Shown here one piece after another: positions 57,201 to 64,000 of a stretch of 64,000 nt of DNA. The notes under the pieces were generated by a model. That model did not search any database and was not told the DNA's origin. It was given only the letters and a program-made list of their open reading frames with translations. A program made the translations under genes and the position numbers. Every line of letters starts with the position of its first letter. Within the stretch, counting starts at the first letter, position 1. Origin of the DNA: Bostrychus sinensis (taxonomy: Eukaryota > Chordata > Actinopteri > Gobiiformes > Eleotridae); the NCBI GenBank assembly GCA_020698575.1, contig CM036248.1:11747729-11811728 (forward strand), in the 5' to 3' direction.

Positions 57201-59700
57201 GACGACTGCGTCGTAGAGTCAGCAGTTTTAGCGCTGCATCAGAATGACTCTGGTGATGGTGTATAGACTTTAAAAATGTGCAGGAGCACTTCCTGGTTTC
57301 TCTGGTCTACGTAGAGCTGTGACACAGAGTGTTTCCTGATTGTTAGAAATTACTCAATAATGTGTGAATGAAACAAAATACTACTCCAGTTTTATTTTTA
57401 AAGTAGAGATAACATTATAACATGGTAAAAAGCTCAAAAAAGTTGATTTAGCTTTACCCAATTTGTTCTCATTTTCGGTGATTAAAAGCATTTTAGAGAA
57501 GACGAAATGTTCTCACTATTTTGGTATTTGGTAGAAACACATACACAATATATAATATAAGCCTAGAACTGCAGCTATAGTAACCACTTCTATAGGCCGC
57601 AGATTTGCTTTGACCCTAAAAAGTTCTGCAGAGCTCCTGGCTTTATAGCATCACTGACATGAGTTGGAGCGGACCCACCATAATCACCATGTGTCGGAGT
57701 GAGAGAACACTTAGTGGTTACACCAAAAGATTGAGAGAAAAAAAGAGAAAATCCTTTAAAAAATCTGCAGAAAGAAAGCATGTGTATCATATGTAGTCAT
57801 GAGGAGATGCATCAAAGCCATTTCACACAGGCCTCTCCTCAAATCAGCGCACATCACACTGTCCTGATCCCTGCCCACCCATCCACTGCTCCGGTGATCA
57901 CATATGGCTTTGAGACAAGGGTGACAAATGAGTCTTTCCTGTGAGGATCAGCTCCAGCTTCCTTCACCACGTCTCCTGTCTACTACTCTTCATCCTCGCA
58001 GCTTGGCTCGGCTCGGGGAAATGTTATAATTTCATGGAGAAGCAGATGTTTGAGGAGGGCAATGTCAGACAGAAGATCGAGTTACTCCCAAGTTATAAAA
58101 AGTGGCCCTGATTAGAGGTATTTCTGAAACAAATCCCTGTGTTTCATTTCTTTGTACAAACATGTTGAATGTGATCACACTTTGTTCATTTATAGAGAGT
58201 AAAATAACATATGATGTGACTTGGAGCAGCACTTTCATATGACCACACGCAAGAGGAATGGCCTAATATTGCGGCTTGCCTGTGTCCGTCTAGAGAGAGG
58301 TGGTGAAAAGACAAAAAGACTCATAAGACAGTGGTGAGGGGGACATCAGTCCTCCAGTGCAGCCTTTGCAGTCCATAGATCATTTTTAATAGAGTAGTCC
58401 AAGATTTGGCTTTTTCATATCAAATATTTTCAGGGTGCAACTATAGTTACACTGTTTTCACAGGACGTCACAACATTGAGATGGGGTGCAGGCAAAAGTT
58501 GTGTTATTATTATGCAGATTTTTTGGTGTGTTATGATAAATGTAGCAAGATCACAGACCTTGTCACTAATACTAAATAATCAAGACCAAGACCAGTCCAA
58601 GACCAGAGTGAACCAAGACCGAGACCAAGGCAAACTGAGACCAAACCCTGTGAACTAACACTAAAACCAGAAAAGATCAGTACATTAATGATAATTTAAC
58701 GAACTAATGTTGCACAATGTGGCACAATATGTGGTAGGCCTACTTAAACCAGACAAAGCTCACTAGTCTTGTGCTTTATAGCCTGAGCTTTCGACCTCCA
58801 GACCTAAGTTATAGCAGTTTTAAGTCACTTATTTCTCTCTCTGAGCCTGACTGAGCTAGTGATTAAATAATAAAAACAATAATATCTTAAAAATGATGTG
58901 TTATTCTCTCATAAGGCTTTGGTAAGACCGTCACATCCAAGACTCTTATTCTTGAGGGAAAAACTGAACTTAAACATTACTTAACTTCAGGTCAAATTCG
59001 GTGTCTCCTTGTCCACATTTGACACCAAGATGGCCGCCATGTAAATACACCATACTTTTATTCAGTGTAGCCTATTGCACATGAGTAGCTGTTGTTGGTT
59101 ACACCTGTCTGTGAAACCCAATTCTACCCCTGATCATTTTATTGTGGCCCACTTTTTATGTTTTATTCTGTTATTTTAATACAACCAGCAGTCACCCATT
59201 TTTTGTGTCTGACCCACTATTTAGAAACTACTGGTCTATAAGGGTAGTCTGATGCCTTATATTAAATAAATGGATGTTGGTTGATCCTTTGTACCTTACT
59301 TTGAAGATAAGACACAGTAATTGTATTAATCCCATAGAAGAGGACTTGATATTGTTACCAGATCTAGATCTAAATTTCACATGTCTGTCTGAAGTCTGAC
59401 TATTCCCGAGATCTAAGCCTTGGCTCAAGTCAGTCTTAATGACACTGGTCGATGGAGTTATGTGGAGGACAATGGTAGGACAGGACCGGGACAGCCCAGC
59501 AGAGGCGGGTCACACCTGGATGCGATGAAGGGCGAGTTTAAGGTGAGGTCTGTCCCAGGTAAAGAGGAGCGAGGTGGAAGAATCAGAGATGATGAAAGAG
59601 TCAAGCAAATGGATGGACGTCTGTTATGTTAGTGAAGGTTAAACTCTGGGGGGAATTACCTCATCATTACGGGACGGGCCCAGAGCTGCACCGTGGCCAT
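57201..59700. other. Intergenic, no gene seen
   Basis: Contains a small AAGACCA-type tandem repeat (about 58580-58645). No exons or complete repeats recognised. Confidence 0.45.
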
Positions 59701-59712
59701 GCTGTCTCTGTG

Positions 59713-59721
59713 CACACACAC

Positions 59722-59757
<36 letters not shown>

Positions 59758-59765
59758 ACACACAC
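59713..59765. repeat. (CA)n microsatellite, interrupted
   Basis: 53 bases of CA repeat with two single-base interruptions. Confidence 0.9.
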
Positions 59766-60095
59766 TAGAGGCTGAATCGTGGCCAATGGCATCAGAGTCT
59801 GGTCCAATCACTTCCAGATCCAGTGACGCCACCTCAGTCCGGTTCACAGGAGGAGCACCACTCACACTCAGCACTGTTTTCCTAGGATTATGGGGACACC
59901 GGCACTAATAATGACCAACTTCATATTTAATTCAATGTAGACAACTCGTGTTTACGTAGCAGCCAAGTGGGTTCATCCTCTCTGCAAACGGGGACAGACC
60001 TCCTATTAGGAAAGGATACACTTGTCAAACATTTCTCAAAAAATAAGGTGTTATTTCTGGGATCACTGTATAAACCTAAGTTCAAATATGGTTGG

Positions 60096-60098
<3 letters not shown>

Positions 60099-60155
<57 letters not shown>
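60099..60155. repeat. (AT)n microsatellite, about 28 units
   Basis: Uninterrupted alternating AT; directly followed by TTTACCATTTAATGAAAAAT and ATGGCAGCAACACATC, the end of a DNA repeat also seen at 35860 and 39360. Confidence 0.95.
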
Positions 60156-60157
<2 letters not shown>

Positions 60158-60384
60158 ACCATTTAATGAAAAATAACAGCATATTTTGATGGCAGCAACA
60201 CATCTAAAAAGTTGGGATTGGGCCACAAAAGGCTGTAAAAGAAAGAGATGCACATAAGAAAATACCTTAACCTCTTGATTAAAACATCTACATTTTGTCA
60301 GATTTTTCTTTTTAGTTATATTTCATGCAGTAACTTTGTAACTGAGTTTGTACAAATATATTGTTCCTGACCAATGGTGATGGC

Positions 60385-60800
60385 CATCTTTACAGGGGCC
60401 ATATTATGCTTTTTTCAAGTTTCTTGAAATAGTTTTGACACATTTGCATAAGTATTTCACATTTTATAACTTAAAATAATGTATGGAATGGAATGTATGT
60501 ATGGAAAACTTCTTCTTTTGGGGAGCTGTTACTTTGACATGGTGGAGAACACTTGGATTAGTTGTCTGTCGCCCCCTACTGGCACGTGAAACCAGGCGCA
60601 TTTCATTAGCGTTATGTTGCTAATAGCTGTGCTAAATAGGCGTCCAGTCTCCACTGTTGCCAGTGTTCTCTGCAATGTCAAAGTAACAGCTCCCCCCAAA
60701 AATAACTTTTCCATACATATACATTATTTTAAGATATAAAAAGTGAAATACCAATGTAAGGTTTCAAAAAGCCTGAAAAAGCAAACATAATATAGGACTT
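60385..60800. repeat. MITE family copy, near full length
   Basis: Opens ACAGGGGCCATATTATGC and closes ACATAATATAGGACTTTTAA, an imperfect inverted pair; interior includes TTTGGGGAGCTGTTACTTTG and its inverse-like AAAGTAACAGCTCCCCCC near 60680-60697. Confidence 0.6.
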
Positions 60801-63800
60801 TTAATATAAACTGTTATTTTTATTACTGTAAAGATGAAATTACTTGAATAAATAATCTGAATTCCCTGACCTTTTATACAGCAGAACACAATCTAATATA
60901 ACATATAAATTAAATAAAAAAGATCAATGCATGGAGGTGTTGTCCAATCCATTTAATGACCTGCAGTAGTTTTAATTTGTTTATCTTTGCATTTACTTTA
61001 ACTCTGCTAATTTAATCATCCTCCCAAAGCCTTTTAGCGGTGTCTATGTTTGTGTGAGTCATTGGGAAAAGACGCTGGGAGGATGTATGACTAAGCTGCT
61101 AAAATGGATGACATCCTTAACACCAGCCAGGCTTCTCCACAGGTCAAAGGTCGCCATGCAGGGGGGAAGACAAATGTGAGGTGATCTACAGAGGATGAAA
61201 AGGATATCTGCCTGTCTTTGGTCTGATTGTCTGGAAGGACTTTGCCGTCTTCGGAAGGCTAAGTCTCAGGATGTAGATCTGGAGCGCTAATTTGAGAGCT
61301 GTCTGATTGCAGCAAGGGCTCCACTGGGCCCCAGTAACTCTCTCTGCTTTATCAGTCATTAATCTATCAGGTGTCATTAGCTGACAGCAGCAAGGGATGA
61401 TGGGAAACAGAGGCAGACAGTGATGTCACACAAACGTCTCTCTGTCAAAGAGTCTTCTGATGGACTTTTATCTAAACCATCATCCTCACTAGAGCTGCAG
61501 ATGTGAGTGACAGATCAGGACATAAAAGAGGTGAAGTGTTGGAGCAGAGATACTGTTTTATTCTAAAGTGGCTAACTATATTTTACTTTTTTAAGGTGAA
61601 CTACTTAATGTTGGAACAACTGTACAATGTTTCTAGCAGCTGGCTTTGGCATAAATGTTTTATGTGTCTGATTGTCACGTCACATGCTTCTGATTGGTCT
61701 TTCCTATTGTGGCCATAGATATTTCCTGCATTTATTGATACTGCCCCAATAAAAAAGGACAGACATGGTACTTTTATGCTTCATTGAGCATGCATCATCA
61801 GAAAGAAAAAGCCCAACAGAGGAGCAAAATTACAAAATGGTAATTCATACCAGTATTGCTATGGAAATGTTTACATCAGTATCAATTGACTAATATTTTT
61901 TGCTTATTATGGCACAGAGCAGCTATGATGAGCAGTCCTTTCTAATGTCCTGTGAGCCCTATACCACACATTTTTTACAATGTGGCTTATGCACGTCTTT
62001 TTTGGGCTGTATTTGCTATCTACAATACCGTACTAGTCCACTGTCAGGTGGTCTGTATGTTCCCGATGATGGTATTTTCTTCTGGCCTACTCCAGATTGT
62101 GGCCACCCTTCTCTTGTTCACAAAAGCAACTCATCTGTATAGTAAGGTCATAATAATGTGCAATTCTCCCCATTGCTGTCATTGTCATCACCATCCACCA
62201 ACATGTAAATATGTACATGGTTGTTTGCACTGTTAATTTTATATTTACATATTTACATATTTTTTTATTGGATTTTTCTGGTAAAGAAATGTTTACTTTC
62301 TTTTCTTGCTTTCTACACTTTATTCTGAGCCAAGAGCTGCCTTGACAAATTAATTTCTTCCCTGTGAGATTAATATAGTTCAATCTAAAATGTTATATTG
62401 TGCAACTTTTTATACTAGAAAAGGAAGAAAGTCTGATGCCAGTGTTTCTCCAGTTACTCAACTATGGCACAGCCTGGCCACAACAAAAAGGATGATACTG
62501 TGGTTAAAGGAGCTTTGATTTAAAATATCTCAAAGCAAAAGCAACAAATGAAAAGTCTGCAGACAACAATAGTGCTTTGAAAAGCTCCTAAATGTATCTC
62601 TTAAATGAATGCCCCTCACACAACAGCCTTAAATGCATGTGCCTCTATATTCAGATGAATTGTTTAGCAGTGACGCAAAAGCCTTTAAATAGGTGCTGGC
62701 TTTTCCATGCGATAAAGGATTTCTTTATTAACACCGACGTATTCTCATTATCTATAAATACAGTCGGGAGCCACTAATAAATCATTTCTCATGGCCCTGA
62801 TAGAGCTCTGACCGCAGGGCATTAGAACTTCACTGACGCTCACCGCACATTGGCAGACAGGATTTTGAGAGAGTCCGTGTTTGCGAGGCTAACTCCACAC
62901 TTTTGGCAGCTGGCGCAATGGGGCTCAAACCAGGCTTTTGATTGAAATAGCATGTTGACTTTCAGCTTCCCATTTCGGCAGCCTCTAAATTATAGTGTCG
63001 CTTGGTGGTGGGGAAAGGAAAAAGTCACAAGTGGGAATGAACATGTGACGGTGGCGTGGATGTGATTAAGGAAACGCTGAATGACTCATATTTTGATGTT
63101 GAAAGCTACACGCAGCAGTAACAGTAGCGAGATTAATGATTTTCCCATGCAGCTTCCAAATGCTGGCGTCAAAACCACTAATTTGTAGTGCGAGGATTTC
63201 TGTGTTCGCACATGGGCCACATTGAGGATGACACTTATCGTGACACAGTAACAACTTGGACTCTTTTCAGCATCAGTAATTTTAGGTTTGCAGTGAATTA
63301 GTATGGTTACGTAATGATCTGAATATATTTATTGTATATTTTATTGTACACTGTGAGAAATGATGATCTAATCCCTTAAAGACTGGATAATTGAAGCTTT
63401 GATCAACTTTTCCATCTAGGGACCTTACTAGGATCCAAATTAATAAATAAAATCCAGTGACTGTTCGAGCTATTAATAGTTTGGTTAAATTTAGTATTTT
63501 GTTGATTATCTTCCTCTTTCATTTTGGTTTTTGTCTTCCTCCTAATGCCTCCTAACTGTATGCCCTTCCCGATGCTGCTCTCTGAATTTATCTGGGCATG
63601 GGGCCACCACAAAGAAAATACTGTGGATTGTGACCCTCTGAGGCTGCATTATTATGTTGCTTATATTGCTGTGAACAAGTTGGAAACCCCTGCTACAGTG
63701 TTAGTGTTGTTAGCTAAATAGTTTAGGTTTGGATTATGGTTTTTCAGGGGCCAGTGTAAGGGTCAACTCAAATGGGCACCATGTTTGACAGAGTGGCTAC

Positions 63801-64000
63801 ACCCTTGGGAACAAAATGCAAAGAAATTGCACATGGATTTTTACCATGTCCTGGACAAAGATAAGGTATCCATTTTGGATGTTTGGTTTTGATCCAATGT
63901 TTTGACAAAATAGCACAACAGGCATCATTTAAAGTTTGTTGCTCAGTTACTAATGCCTGAATGGGAAATGGTTCATGCCGTCAGCAGTTTCTTTCCCAGA
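60801..64000. other. Intergenic, complex DNA without recognised gene
   Basis: Mostly free of the repeat signatures seen elsewhere. Two blocks, about 61020-61440 and 62590-63260, are complex, balanced in composition and lack open frames of note; they could be conserved regulatory DNA. In mammals TBX22 follows ITM2A, so distal enhancers of a gene right of the window are possible. This is inference only. Confidence 0.35.

Noticed and set aside
1..64000. CRISPR arrays, bacterial operons or defence islands
   Set aside because: The tandem arrays are microsatellites, minisatellites or MITE interiors without unique spacers; introns, SINEs and GPCR genes show the DNA is vertebrate.

Overview
The window is vertebrate nuclear DNA, most likely from a ray-finned (teleost) fish. 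Four intron-containing genes can be read, and the rest is AT-rich non-coding DNA full of transposon remnants typical of fish: Tc1/mariner, short hAT-type MITEs, L1 and other LINE pieces, a Penelope-like fragment and tRNA-derived SINEs. Gene order is lpar4 (+), p2ry10 (+), gpr174 (+), itm2a (-). This is the order I recall for LPAR4-P2RY10-GPR174-ITM2A on the mammalian X (Xq21.1), so synteny supports the names. Identifications come from comparing the translated exons with remembered family sequences; no database was searched.

Layout. 1-1571: the end of an intron and the last coding exon of lpar4 (TM5 to the C-terminus); the rest of that gene lies left of the window. 1572-15490: repeat-rich intergenic DNA with a Penelope-like remnant, an L1 insertion with a 17-base target-site duplication, several ACT-trinucleotide arrays tied to a hAT-like MITE, a tripled repeat, a dead Tc1 element and a LINE fragment. 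15598-21956: p2ry10, three coding exons, 413 aa. 21957-35028: intergenic, with SINEs, ACT/AGT arrays and nested MITEs. 35149-38706: gpr174, two coding exons, 353 aa. 38707-42601: short intergenic stretch. 42602-50178: itm2a on the minus strand, six exons, 250 aa, with a GC-richer promoter just beyond 50178. 50421-64000: no gene recognised; a hAT MITE, a SINE, microsatellites, and some complex single-copy-looking DNA that may be regulatory.

How the genes relate. lpar4, p2ry10 and gpr174 are adjacent paralogous class A GPCRs of the lysophospholipid/P2Y-like group (in mammals LPAR4 binds lysophosphatidic acid; P2RY10 and GPR174 respond to lysophosphatidylserine and act in lymphocytes). itm2a encodes a type II membrane BRICHOS protein, in mammals a GATA3-linked T-cell activation gene. 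The neighbourhood is therefore a lymphoid-flavoured cluster. All three receptor genes have coding introns, each at a different position, whereas I recall the mammalian coding regions as uninterrupted.

No new enzymatic or defence-type system was found. The most distinctive signals are the unshared receptor introns; ACT/AGT arrays carried inside hAT-like MITEs, one of them nested with two perfect 8-base duplications; a roughly 530-base fold-back inside p2ry10 intron 2; and a Tc1-like element ending about 30 bases from an itm2a splice donor.
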